Source: Nitrososphaerota archaeon
GTDB taxonomy: Archaea > Thermoproteota > EX4484-205 > JAAOZP01
NCBI GenBank assembly: GCA_011605725.1
Contig: JAAOZP010000012.1
Span: 216,821-280,820 of the forward strand
Length of the DNA: 64,000 nt
Direction: 5' to 3'
In this document: piece after piece, positions 1 through 7,018 of the stretch
Layout: every line of letters starts with the position of its first letter
Position numbering within the stretch: position 1 is the first letter of the stretch
Notes under the pieces: generated by a model
What the model saw: the letters and a program-made list of their open reading frames with translations, nothing else
Database searches by the model: none
What the model was told of the DNA's origin: nothing
Program-made: the position numbers and the translations under genes

Positions 1-524
1 CTCCCATATGGCTCCACCATGTCGACGAACGTTAAGCTACCGGTCTTCTTCGCGGTTTTAAGAACCTCTCCAAGCCTTTCGTCGAATTCACCGCATAATC
101 CGGACGCGGCGTAGAAAATCCGTGGTTTAACCTCAAGCACCTTCTTGGAGACGAAATCCGGGTCGAGATGCAGGCTTGCACCCAGGTCCAGGTGGAACCT
201 CCTGTCCTCACCTTTAACCACAAGCGCAATGTTTTTAGTCGTCCCCGTTTCAGCCAGCTCCATCAAGTGTGTGATAACCCCCTTCTCCTCTAAAACGCTT
301 TTTATGAACCATCCGAAAACATCCCTGCCGATTGCCCCCACTATGCCGACAGAACCCTTTTCAAGGCCCAGCTGGATCAAATCTATGGAAACGTTGCAGG
401 GGTGGCCTCCAACAGTCAGCTTAACGCTTTTCTTAGCAAAAACTATGTGACCAGGATCCGCGATTTTAGGCAGTTCAGCCAGAATCATGTCGGCAACGAT
501 GAACCCTGAGGCGAGGACTTTCAT
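1..524 (-). CDS. PfkB-family carbohydrate/nucleoside kinase, partial
   Basis: The N-terminal 174 codons of a PfkB (ribokinase-like) sugar or nucleoside kinase read leftward and leave the window at base 1, so the C-terminal ATP-binding half is not visible. It starts at the ATG whose complement is 522-524. Visible family features are the opening MKVLASGFIVADMI strand, the GGHPCNVSIDLIQLG substrate-lid region near residue 40, and the GIVGAIGRDVFG segment near residue 60, which matches the usual G.(D)..G signature. Proteins of this family phosphorylate hydroxymethyl groups of sugars or nucleosides in the cytoplasm. The substrate cannot be told from this half. Confidence 0.85.
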   Translation of the reverse strand, partial: MKVLASGFIVADMILAELPKIADPGHIVFAKKSVKLTVGGHPCNVSIDLIQLGLEKGSVGIVGAIGRDVFGWFIKSVLEEKGVITHLMELAETGTTKNIALVVKGEDRRFHLDLGASLHLDPDFVSKKVLEVKPRIFYAASGLCGEFDERLGEVLKTAKKTGSLTFVDMVEPYG

Positions 525-568
525 CAAGACAGATCATGGTTAAGAGTTTTTAATCTTTTCTAAACTTC

Positions 569-1597
569 CTAAACCCATTTCCTGAGGGTAGTATCCTCTG
601 CAACAGACCTGTAGAAGCGCCTCATCCTTTCAATCAGCCTAGTAACCCTATCCCTGGAAAAACCTTTCTCAGAGTGAAGGAACTCCATCAACCATGCTTC
701 GTCAAGCCCCGAGTACTTGACGGAATACTCTTTTTTAACATCAGGCTGCATGAATACTTTTCTGACCTCAGCGTAATTCTCCGGAGCCTTTGGAAGAATG
801 CTTCTAGGGATTTCATCTATCCGCCCATACTTCTTAATAAGCTGCAGAGCCTTTTTAGGACCAATCCCCTTAACACCCTCGTTGAAATCAGTACCCACGA
901 GAATAGCCACATCCACCAGCTGCTCCCTAGTGATGCCCAGCCTACCTAAGGCCTCTCCAGCCTCTATAAGCTCAGGCTTCAAGACTTTTAAATAGCCCTT
1001 GCTCGGGTAGAACTCGGTGCTACGTATAGCCAGGTTTCTAACAAGCCTGGGAGAACCGTAGAGCAAGGTATCATAGTCCCTACCTGCCACAGCATACGCC
1101 TCCCCCCTTTGAACGATAAAGGCCGCCTGAGCCTCAGCATCAGAAGGAGCCTCGACAAACGGAAGGCCCATTGCAGAAAGCAGGATCTTAGCGTCCTCGA
1201 CCATCGCCGTCGTCAGCCTAGTGGAAGAAACAGCCTTGGAAAAGGCTTCTGCAAGCCTACCTTCTTTCAACGCTAGCCTCCACTCCGCCAAAGCCTTCTC
1301 CCTCCTGAGCTTCCTCTCCTCCAGCTCCCTCAGCTTAAGCTGAGCAGGCCTTCCGTCGAAGACGAATATGAACCTCATGCTGTAGTCACACAGTAGCCTT
1401 GTAACCCTGAAGGCGAAGCCTATCAGGTGAGAAGTAACGTTGCCCTCAGCATCCGTGAAGAACGTTCCGTCAGGCTTACGTATCAAAGCGAGAAACTGGT
1501 AGAGCATCTGGCTAGCGTCAACAGCGAAGCTTTTCCCTCTAAGGCTTTCAAGACTCGTCGGTTTCCTGCTGATTATGGGTGTTAAATTAACCCCCAT
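569..1597 (-). CDS. fen: Flap endonuclease 1 (FEN-1)
   Basis: Structure-specific 5' nuclease that removes RNA-primed flaps during Okazaki fragment maturation and repair. At 342 residues it has the normal archaeal length. The XPG N domain carries D27 (AVDAS) and D81 (FVFDG). The XPG I domain carries PSDAEAQAA at 151-159 and RDYDTLLYG with D174 and D176. GTDFNEGVKGIGPKKA gives D237 followed by the helix-hairpin-helix. The first acid of the normal SEGEAQ metal site is Asp rather than Glu, a conservative change. The C-terminal TTLRKWV resembles a degenerate PCNA-interacting peptide, lacking the usual Gln and final aromatic. It starts with ATG, and the neighbouring kinase lies 44 bp downstream on the same strand. 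Confidence 0.97.
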   Translation of the reverse strand: MGVNLTPIISRKPTSLESLRGKSFAVDASQMLYQFLALIRKPDGTFFTDAEGNVTSHLIGFAFRVTRLLCDYSMRFIFVFDGRPAQLKLRELEERKLRREKALAEWRLALKEGRLAEAFSKAVSSTRLTTAMVEDAKILLSAMGLPFVEAPSDAEAQAAFIVQRGEAYAVAGRDYDTLLYGSPRLVRNLAIRSTEFYPSKGYLKVLKPELIEAGEALGRLGITREQLVDVAILVGTDFNEGVKGIGPKKALQLIKKYGRIDEIPRSILPKAPENYAEVRKVFMQPDVKKEYSVKYSGLDEAWLMEFLHSEKGFSRDRVTRLIERMRRFYRSVAEDTTLRKWV

Positions 1598-1679
1598 CCG
1601 AACCTACACCAAGTATTGCTAAAGTCCGAGTAACGTTTATGGTTTTCTGAACATATTCCTAATCTGAATAAAGGCTGTT

Positions 1680-1690
1680 CCGCGCGCGCT
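1680..1690. repeat. GC-alternating palindrome, site 1
   Basis: CCGCGCGCGCT matches nine of ten positions of the recurring AGCGCGCGCT element. It lies in the gap upstream of the FEN-1 gene and 120 bp before the small membrane protein at 1810. No function is known. Confidence 0.6.
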
Positions 1691-1775
1691 CGGTGAACGT
1701 GTCTGGGTTGCTCAGCTTACTGGATGCGAAGTACGTGTTTAAACAGTGGGTCGGTTTCTTCAATTCTACGGAAAG

Positions 1776-1795
1776 CTCGGCGCGCGCGAGCCGAG
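1776..1795. repeat. GC-alternating palindrome, site 2, inside a hairpin
   Basis: The tract GCGCGCGCGA (1780-1789) is embedded in a hairpin. CTCGGC (1776-1781) can pair with GCCGAG (1790-1795) across an 8-base GC loop. It ends 14 bp before the ATG at 1810, so in RNA it would fold just ahead of that start codon. Confidence 0.6.
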
Positions 1796-1809
1796 GCTGG
1801 AGACGAGCC

Positions 1810-1977
1810 ATGTACTCTGAGGACTACATGAGCATGATGATCACGGTGGCTGTTATGTCCCTAGTGATAATCGCAGCCATCGTCGTATTCTTATGTAGAA
1901 GAAGGAAAAAGATTCCTTCCCTGCCACCTTCGCCGCCTCCGCCAACTCCTCCGTCGCATTCCACATCTTTTACATAA
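1810..1977 (+). CDS. Small single-pass membrane protein with proline-rich tail
   Basis: I do not recognise the family. The 55-residue frame from ATG 1810 has a short acidic/methionine-rich head, one strong membrane segment (ITVAVMSLVIIAAIVVFLC), a stop-transfer cluster RRRKK, and then a Pro/Ser tail of the PPSPPPPTPP type. The frame is open back to a GTG at 1693, but that upstream part crosses the GC hairpin and looks less protein-like, so I prefer the ATG. The predicted topology puts the tail in the cytoplasm. It stands alone, 85 bp before the VapBC pair. It could be a real small protein or a relic. Confidence 0.45.
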   Translation: MYSEDYMSMMITVAVMSLVIIAAIVVFLCRRRKKIPSLPPSPPPPTPPSHSTSFT

Positions 1978-2062
1978 ATATGTATTCCCCTCTTTTTCCC
2001 ATGTTTTAAGAACATAAGATTTATTAATTCGAAGAATGGTATTTATCCGGTAAATCTGAAAG

Positions 2063-2296
2063 ATGGCAGAAAGTCGAGTAGGTTCGAAAGGAGAGCTATT
2101 TCTACCTAAGAAGATTAGGGAAGAGCTAGGCCTTCACCCTCATACAAAAGTAATCTATAGGGTTGAGGGAAACAGGCTTGTGGTTGAACCAATTCCAAGC
2201 CTTGAGGAAGTGCTGAAGAAACAGCCATCTGTTGAGATCACCCTTGAAGAATTCCATGAATTCAGAAGGGAGCTGTCTAGGAGGGCAGAGTCTTGA
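2063..2296 (+). CDS. AbrB/SpoVT-type antitoxin (VapB-like)
   Basis: The 77-residue protein has one SpoVT/AbrB swapped-hairpin DNA-binding domain (residues 5-44). RVGSKGELFLPKKIREELGL is followed by a VEGNRLVVEPI strand, and the acidic helical tail would wrap the toxin. In this family the antitoxin neutralises a PIN-domain RNase and represses its own operon. Its stop codon overlaps the TTG start of the adjacent VapC gene by four bases, so the two are translationally coupled. A second, broken AbrB gene lies 1.3 kb downstream on the other strand. Confidence 0.9.
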   Translation: MAESRVGSKGELFLPKKIREELGLHPHTKVIYRVEGNRLVVEPIPSLEEVLKKQPSVEITLEEFHEFRRELSRRAES

Positions 2297-2754
2297 AGAT
2301 ACTGTTAGATACGACGTATCTTCTACCAGCGATAGGCATCTCTCTTAAGGATTTTCCAAGAGACGTTTTAATTATGTTAAGGCGTAAAGGAAATCAGGTC
2401 TTTATAAGTGACATAAGTATCTTTGAGCTTTCAGCCAAAGGTGCTAAATACGTTAGTGCAAAGAAACTCTCTGCTGAAAGGGTGATTGAGGGCATAAGAG
2501 CCATAGTCTTCGATGAAAACATAGTTAAGATACCCATTCATGAAAGCAGGATTCTGCTCACGGCCTTAAGGATTAGGGATTGGCTCAGTGACTTTATAGA
2601 CTGTCTTATAATCTCATCAGCCCTAAATCAATGCGATGCCTTGATAAGTGAGGATACCGATATTCAAAGCCTAGAAGGAAACAGAGCGTTTCACGAATTG
2701 TTAGAAATGATAAATCCTAAATTTGAGATCCGTACACTAGCTGAAATCACTTAA
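2293..2754 (+). CDS. PIN-domain RNase toxin (VapC-like)
   Basis: The 153-residue PIN domain begins at a TTG that overlaps the antitoxin stop. The acidic metal-binding residues are in order: D6 in LLDTTYLL, E45 in IFELSAKG, D103 in DFIDCLIISSAL, and D121/D123 in ISEDTDI. VapC toxins cleave tRNA or rRNA with Mg2+ when not bound by antitoxin. All catalytic positions are present, so the toxin is probably active. The pair forms a complete two-gene module with no other gene in the transcript. Confidence 0.92.
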   Translation: MKILLDTTYLLPAIGISLKDFPRDVLIMLRRKGNQVFISDISIFELSAKGAKYVSAKKLSAERVIEGIRAIVFDENIVKIPIHESRILLTALRIRDWLSDFIDCLIISSALNQCDALISEDTDIQSLEGNRAFHELLEMINPKFEIRTLAEIT

Positions 2755-2979
2755 ATCATGTTGAAGCTCTTTTATTGTTATTGTATTTAGTGCACCGAGC
2801 GATCCTGCAACCTTCGTCTCTCTCCAGCTTCTAAATTCCACCAGCTCTCTCACGAAAAAGCCCTAGTATAAGTCAGCTCGGCCGATATTTGCCGCGCCCC
2901 TGGAAGCTGGACTTCGTTGTGCAGAAGAAGAAAATAACCTAATTTTCCATATTTTTCTCAGCTACCGGTAGGTTTCGCC

Positions 2980-3510
2980 TTATCCAGTGTATAAATCCGG
3001 GTGGAGCTTTCTTGCCATAGCGTATAGAAGAGTGTGTTCCCATGATTCTTGCCTATTTGTAAGCTCATTCGTCAATACTCCTACGGCCCCCATCTTTCTT
3101 TTGGTTCCACTTATGCCAGTAATTTCATCAATCACATCCCCCAGCTCCTTTCCACTCAGAACCTTTTTCACGACGACGTCTGGCAGCTCAATACCACCGC
3201 CACACCCAAGTGCCACTTCGCCTTCCACACCGGCAACAGCACACCAGCCGGTTAGAAAATATCTGCCAGCCCTTCTGGCAACTCCGCCCTCGAGACCAAC
3301 GCCAAGATCGGCTTCAGCTTTTACGATGGCCTCCTTGGCTCGGTATATCGCTCCCTCGGCACACTCCTCGTCCGTTAAAGGCGTGTGCGAAACCTTTGAC
3401 GCGACATCCACTGGAATGATCTCGACGTCGCCGTATATTCTTCTCATAATGTTTTCTGTTGCTTTTATTTTAACAGGATTTGTTGAGCCTACTGCAACTT
3501 TTATTACCAT
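2980..3510 (-). CDS. DUF84 inosine/xanthosine triphosphatase
   Basis: The 176-residue protein belongs to the DUF84/YjjX family, which hydrolyses non-canonical ITP and XTP and keeps them out of nucleic acids. Diagnostic segments are KVAVGSTNPVKIKATENIM at the N-terminus, SHTPLTDEECAEGAIYRA around residue 45, GVGLEGGVARRAGRYFLTG around residue 75, and a basic ISGTKRKMGAVGVLTNELTNR stretch near the C-terminus. The length and full motif set indicate an intact enzyme. It is monocistronic, with no partner gene beside it. Confidence 0.93.
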   Translation of the reverse strand: MVIKVAVGSTNPVKIKATENIMRRIYGDVEIIPVDVASKVSHTPLTDEECAEGAIYRAKEAIVKAEADLGVGLEGGVARRAGRYFLTGWCAVAGVEGEVALGCGGGIELPDVVVKKVLSGKELGDVIDEITGISGTKRKMGAVGVLTNELTNRQESWEHTLLYAMARKLHPDLYTG

Positions 3511-3572
3511 CGGGCATGATTCCTGAAACAGTTTTAAAAGGCTTACGATTTAAGGAAAACTACATCGCATCA

Positions 3573-3863
3573 TTAGTTATTTCTAAGTTTCTCCGCCATC
3601 TCTTTCTCTTTTGACTTGAAAACTGCCTTGGCTCTGGAAGGCTTTACGGAAGCGCGCTATGGATGGAACCAGATAGGTTAATGTATCACGCTAGCCTTCA
3701 GGAAAAACATCCTTTGGAGGATTTACAACCGGTTGTATGACCATCTTCTTACCTTTTAACATCTCAATCTTTATCACCCGGCTTAAGACCATTCTTCTAT
3801 ATGCCTTTAGGGAAAACCATCTGTCCTTTCGTAGATACTTTTACTTCAGCAGTGCACTAAAGG
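3573..3863 (-). pseudogene. Decayed AbrB-type antitoxin gene
   Basis: Reading leftward, VKVSTKGQMVFPKGI is followed by an in-frame TAG, then KNGLKPG. After a one-base frame change come KIEMLKGKKMVIQPVV and PPKDVFPEG, ending at TAG 3691-3693. This is the normal order of an AbrB/SpoVT domain with one nonsense codon and one frameshift. A further coding-like stretch in another frame (PSRAKAVFKSKEKEMAEKL, ending TAA at 3573-3575) may be the old C-terminus. The two parts are separated by an AGCGCGCTA tract. No intact PIN toxin accompanies it. It appears to be a dead relative of the antitoxin at 2063. Confidence 0.7.
3651..3659. repeat. GC-alternating palindrome, short variant
   Basis: AGCGCGCTA is a shortened version of the recurring AGCGCGCGCT element. 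It lies between two coding-like remnants of the decayed AbrB gene, close to where their reading frames cease to connect. Confidence 0.45.
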
Positions 3864-3892
3864 TTAAATTTTAGGGTAGTTTACATACTACC
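3862..3892 (+). promoter_or_regulatory. Promoter and operator-like palindrome of the fumarase operon
   Basis: A TATA-like GGTTAAATTTTA (3862-3873) is followed by the perfect inverted repeat GGTAGT-TTACAT-ACTACC (3875-3892), ending one base before the TTG start at 3894. Initiation about 25-30 bp from the TATA element would fall at the right end of the palindrome. A bound repressor would therefore cover the start site, and the transcript would be essentially leaderless. Confidence 0.55.
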
Positions 3893-3893
3893 G

Positions 3894-4490
3894 TTGGCTA
3901 GAGGACAAAGGCTCAGGACTCCTCTCGAAAAAGAGGAGGTTGCTCGGCTTAAGGCTGGGGACATCATATACGTAAGCGGAGAAGTGTTTACTAGCAGGGA
4001 TAGGACTCAGAAGTTGATACTGGAGAACCGGGATAAGTTGCCTTTTTCCCCTAAAGGCCTGTTAGAGTTCCACGCTGGCCCGATAGTTAGGAGAGAAGGT
4101 TCAGAATGGAAGGTTGTTTCAATCGGTCCCACTACAAGCTTCAGGATGGAGAACAGTGAATATGGTTTCATTAAAGAGACGGGGATTGCAGGCGTCATTG
4201 GAAAAGGCGGCATGGGAAGTAAAACCAGAGAAGCATGCAGGGAGTTTAAAGCCTTTTACGGAGTTCTTCCAGGTGGAGCTGCAGCTCTGATAGCCAAAAG
4301 CGTTAAACGCATAATTGGAGTTTACTGGCTTGAAGAGCTTAGTGTTCCCGAGGCCATGTGGCATCTCGAAGTCGAGAACCTTGGGCCGATAACAGTTGTT
4401 ATTGATTCTTTCGGAAATGACTTATACGAAGACCTAAGAAAAAGGATTGACGAAAACCTTTCAAGAACTTTGAAAAGCTTGGGGGAATAG
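3894..4490 (+). CDS. Class I fumarate hydratase, beta (C-terminal) subunit
   Basis: The 198-residue subunit of a two-component Fe-S hydro-lyase interconverts fumarate and malate; L-tartrate dehydratase is the closest alternative. Family segments are LKAGDIIYVSGEVFTSRD, LLEFHAGPIVRR, the IGPTTSFRM phosphate/carboxylate-binding region, and GVIGKGGMG near residue 100. It starts at TTG 3894, right after a palindromic operator-like sequence. The alpha subunit follows four bases downstream. This beta-then-alpha order reverses the usual naming order but keeps the two polypeptides in one transcript. Confidence 0.92.
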   Translation: MARGQRLRTPLEKEEVARLKAGDIIYVSGEVFTSRDRTQKLILENRDKLPFSPKGLLEFHAGPIVRREGSEWKVVSIGPTTSFRMENSEYGFIKETGIAGVIGKGGMGSKTREACREFKAFYGVLPGGAAALIAKSVKRIIGVYWLEELSVPEAMWHLEVENLGPITVVIDSFGNDLYEDLRKRIDENLSRTLKSLGE

Positions 4491-4494
4491 AGCT

Positions 4495-5367
4495 ATGGAA
4501 GGCGGAGACCTTAAAGACCATATTGTTGAAGCAATAAGACTCTGCGAAACATCTCTTCCAATCGACGTGAAGAACCGTTTGAAAAAAACATACGAGAATG
4601 AGGATAGAGAGGTTCCGAAGAAAATACTGGGTGCTCTGTTGAAAAATGTTGAAATTGCTGAAAAGGAGGGTAGACCGATATGTCAAGATACGGGCATATT
4701 AACCTTCTACGTTAAGAGAGGCGAATGGAAGGAGAATGAGCTACATAGAATCATCGTTGAAGCAGTTAAAGAAGCCAGTAGTAAAATACCGTTAAGGCCG
4801 AACGCCATAGACTTCCCGTCTAAGAAGAACTCTGGAAACAATACCGGAAGATTCATTCCATGGATTGTCTGGGAGCCAGGTGGAGAACATTTGGAAATAA
4901 CCATAATAGCTAAGGGCGGTGGCTCTGAGGCTGTTTCAAGCCTAAGAGTTTTACCGGCTACTGTTGAGGAAAAAGAGATTTTCCGAGCGGTGCTTGAAAG
5001 CGTTGCTCAAGCCGGGGCAAGACCATGTCCTCCGATTATTCTCGGAGTCGGAATCGGGCCTTCTTCGGAAATAGCTCTTGAACTGGCTAAGAAAGCTGTT
5101 TATCTGCGGCCTCTGGGAGAAAGGCATGAGGACAGTGTTATCGCAAGAATAGAGGAAGAACTCTTAAGAATGGTTAACCGTCTTGATATAGGTGTCCACG
5201 GCTTCGGAGGCTTAACGGCGATGGATGTTCATTTGGAGTATGCGTCCATTCATCCTTCATCCATGGTTGTTGGAGTCGTTGCAAGCTGCTGGGCATTGAG
5301 GAAAGCCACGCTGAAGGAATGCGGCGGTATTGTGAAGATTACAAGCCACAAGATGTATCTAACATGA
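4495..5367 (+). CDS. Class I fumarate hydratase, alpha (N-terminal, Fe-S) subunit
   Basis: The 290-residue catalytic subunit holds the [4Fe-4S] cluster. The three expected ligand cysteines are C63 in [10 protein letters not shown]178 in [10 protein letters not shown] and C265 in ASCWALRKA. The conserved [15 protein letters not shown] loop lies at 140-154. It works with the preceding beta subunit in the reductive or oxidative TCA route in the cytoplasm. It starts at ATG 4495, four bases after the beta stop codon. The family also contains tartrate dehydratases; nothing else in the window decides the substrate, but fumarase is the common archaeal role. Confidence 0.93.
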   Translation: MEGGDLKDHIVEAIRLCETSLPIDVKNRLKKTYENEDREVPKKILGALLKNVEIAEKEGRPICQDTGILTFYVKRGEWKENELHRIIVEAVKEASSKIPLRPNAIDFPSKKNSGNNTGRFIPWIVWEPGGEHLEITIIAKGGGSEAVSSLRVLPATVEEKEIFRAVLESVAQAGARPCPPIILGVGIGPSSEIALELAKKAVYLRPLGERHEDSVIARIEEELLRMVNRLDIGVHGFGGLTAMDVHLEYASIHPSSMVVGVVASCWALRKATLKECGGIVKITSHKMYLT

Positions 5368-5433
5368 TTATTATCTGAAGCGAACATTACTAGCGAAACG
5401 CTTTTATGCAAGATGTGGAAATCAGTTTGGAAT

Positions 5434-6336
5434 TCAGGTTTCAGATATTATCTTCCTGACGAATTCCACGTCTTTTTTCAAAACCGCTTTTCTTTCTTCC
5501 CCAACATATTTCCCCAGAGACTCGTCTTCAATCGTTAAATCACCAGCATACCCTGCTTTTCTTAAAACCTGAACTACTCTTTTCAAGTCGACATCTCCCT
5601 CGTAAAGAGGTACTCCGACCTGAGGATAATCTTCCCCGGGACGCCTCTGCTTCTCCCTTTTAGCTTCAGGATACTTCAGATTTTTAAGGTGAGTATGTTT
5701 AACTAGCTTCGCATATTTTTCTATGAGCTCATGAACCTTGCTCAACGGATAACCATACCAATAGAAGTTTCCAGTATCCAGCGTTATGCCTACTCTTTCA
5801 TCATCTATCTCTTTAAACGCGTAGTCTAAAAACCGCTCATCGTTGCTAACATAGCCATGGTTTTCAACAGCATAAGCTACCCTACTACCCTCTGTTTCCT
5901 TTAAGAGGCGTTTCATTATTTCAACAAAATGCTTAGCATACTCTTCAACAGGTTTCTCTTCTCTTATTTGCATATGCGAGTTTATTCTTATGATTTCAAC
6001 CCCGATTTCATCCGCAAGCTGCGTCGCCTTTCTAATGTAATCCAACTCCTCTTCAAGATTTTCGTTTGAAAAATCGTTCTCCAGCAATATTGTGCATGGT
6101 TTTAAACCTGTTTTTTTAGAAAAATCTAGAAATTGTCTTCTCTCATCAGCGTCTCTCAGGTTAAAACCTAGCTTAATTACATGATCCATATCTTCATACG
6201 TATTTTGAGTCAATGTTTTGTTGACATACATTTCATATCTGTCTAAACCTAAATCCTTCAGACCCTTAACCAGATCCTCATAACCGACCCATATTACCGT
6301 GAAATCCCTAACCGCGACGTACATTTTTGGCTTCAC
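5434..6336 (-). CDS. Sugar phosphate isomerase/epimerase-like TIM-barrel protein
   Basis: The 300-residue AP-endonuclease-2-like TIM barrel is typical of xylose-isomerase-superfamily epimerases and dehydratases. Likely metal ligands are the Glu of YAVENHG, the Asp of TLDTGNFYWYG, the His of VKHTHLKNL and the Glu of LTIEDESLG, all in the usual order. The substrate is unknown. It is encoded convergently to the fumarase operon and 33 bp downstream of a nitroreductase gene on the same strand, so the two may be co-transcribed. Three proteins of this superfamily occur in the window; this one is remote from the sugar cluster at 41-44 kb. Confidence 0.85.
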   Translation of the reverse strand: MKPKMYVAVRDFTVIWVGYEDLVKGLKDLGLDRYEMYVNKTLTQNTYEDMDHVIKLGFNLRDADERRQFLDFSKKTGLKPCTILLENDFSNENLEEELDYIRKATQLADEIGVEIIRINSHMQIREEKPVEEYAKHFVEIMKRLLKETEGSRVAYAVENHGYVSNDERFLDYAFKEIDDERVGITLDTGNFYWYGYPLSKVHELIEKYAKLVKHTHLKNLKYPEAKREKQRRPGEDYPQVGVPLYEGDVDLKRVVQVLRKAGYAGDLTIEDESLGKYVGEERKAVLKKDVEFVRKIISET

Positions 6337-6369
6337 TGGTAGAAAGCATTTTACAAGGATTATCGCGCA

Positions 6370-6888
6370 CTAGTTTTTTGATTTAAACCCATATTTTTCC
6401 CAATGCGTCACTTCTTCAAGCGGTCTTCTGTTTCTACTGGGCTTCTCATCAGGATAGCCGACTGAAACAGTGCATAGGACTCTAAGCCCCTCAGGTATTC
6501 CAAGTAGCTTCTTTATAGGTTCTTCAAAGGGAGTATTCAGCACACCCATCCAGCATGTCCCAAGCCCCATAGAATGGGCTGCAAGAAGGAAGTTTTGCAC
6601 GGAAACCGCAACATCCCCATGGTACCAGTTGCTGCTCCTCCCGGGGTCAGCTATGAAAACCACTACGACAGGACTGTCAGCCATGAATCTCCCGTACCTA
6701 TGTATTTCTGCAAGCTTCCTCCTGGTTTCTGGATTCTTCACCACTAGGAACTCCCATGGCTGGGAGTTGTTAGCCGATGGAGCCCATCTGGCTGCTTCAA
6801 GACACTCGATTATCTTCTCATCCTCCACCGGCGTCGACTTATACTTTCTAATGCTCCGCCTTGTTTTAATCGCTTCCATCACGTCCAT
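6370..6888 (-). CDS. Nitroreductase-family FMN oxidoreductase
   Basis: The 172-residue flavoprotein is of the nitroreductase fold. It has the FMN-phosphate contact region IKTRRSIRKYKSTPV at the N-terminus, RWAPSANNSQPWEFLVVKN around residue 35, and AHSMGLGTCWMG around residue 105. Such enzymes use NAD(P)H to reduce nitro, quinone or enone groups, or act in cofactor chemistry; the substrate cannot be read from sequence. It starts with ATG and has a compact single domain with no ferredoxin fusion. It probably leads a two-gene transcript with the downstream TIM-barrel gene. Confidence 0.92.
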   Translation of the reverse strand: MDVMEAIKTRRSIRKYKSTPVEDEKIIECLEAARWAPSANNSQPWEFLVVKNPETRRKLAEIHRYGRFMADSPVVVVFIADPGRSSNWYHGDVAVSVQNFLLAAHSMGLGTCWMGVLNTPFEEPIKKLLGIPEGLRVLCTVSVGYPDEKPSRNRRPLEEVTHWEKYGFKSKN

Positions 6889-7018
6889 CTTTAAACACCT
6901 AGGAAGATTTCACGAAACATCTTAATATGTTTTACTGTAATCGATAGGAATCATTATAACGTCAGAATCACAGTAATGAGGGGAAAACAGTAAACTAGAT
7001 TTGTAAACCAGAAAGTTT

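Noticed and set aside
2737..2853. Leftward 38-codon frame from a GTG with protein-like composition (RSWRETKVAGSLGALNT)
   Set aside because: It overlaps the 3' end of vapC on the other strand, has no promoter or ribosome site, and matches no family I know.
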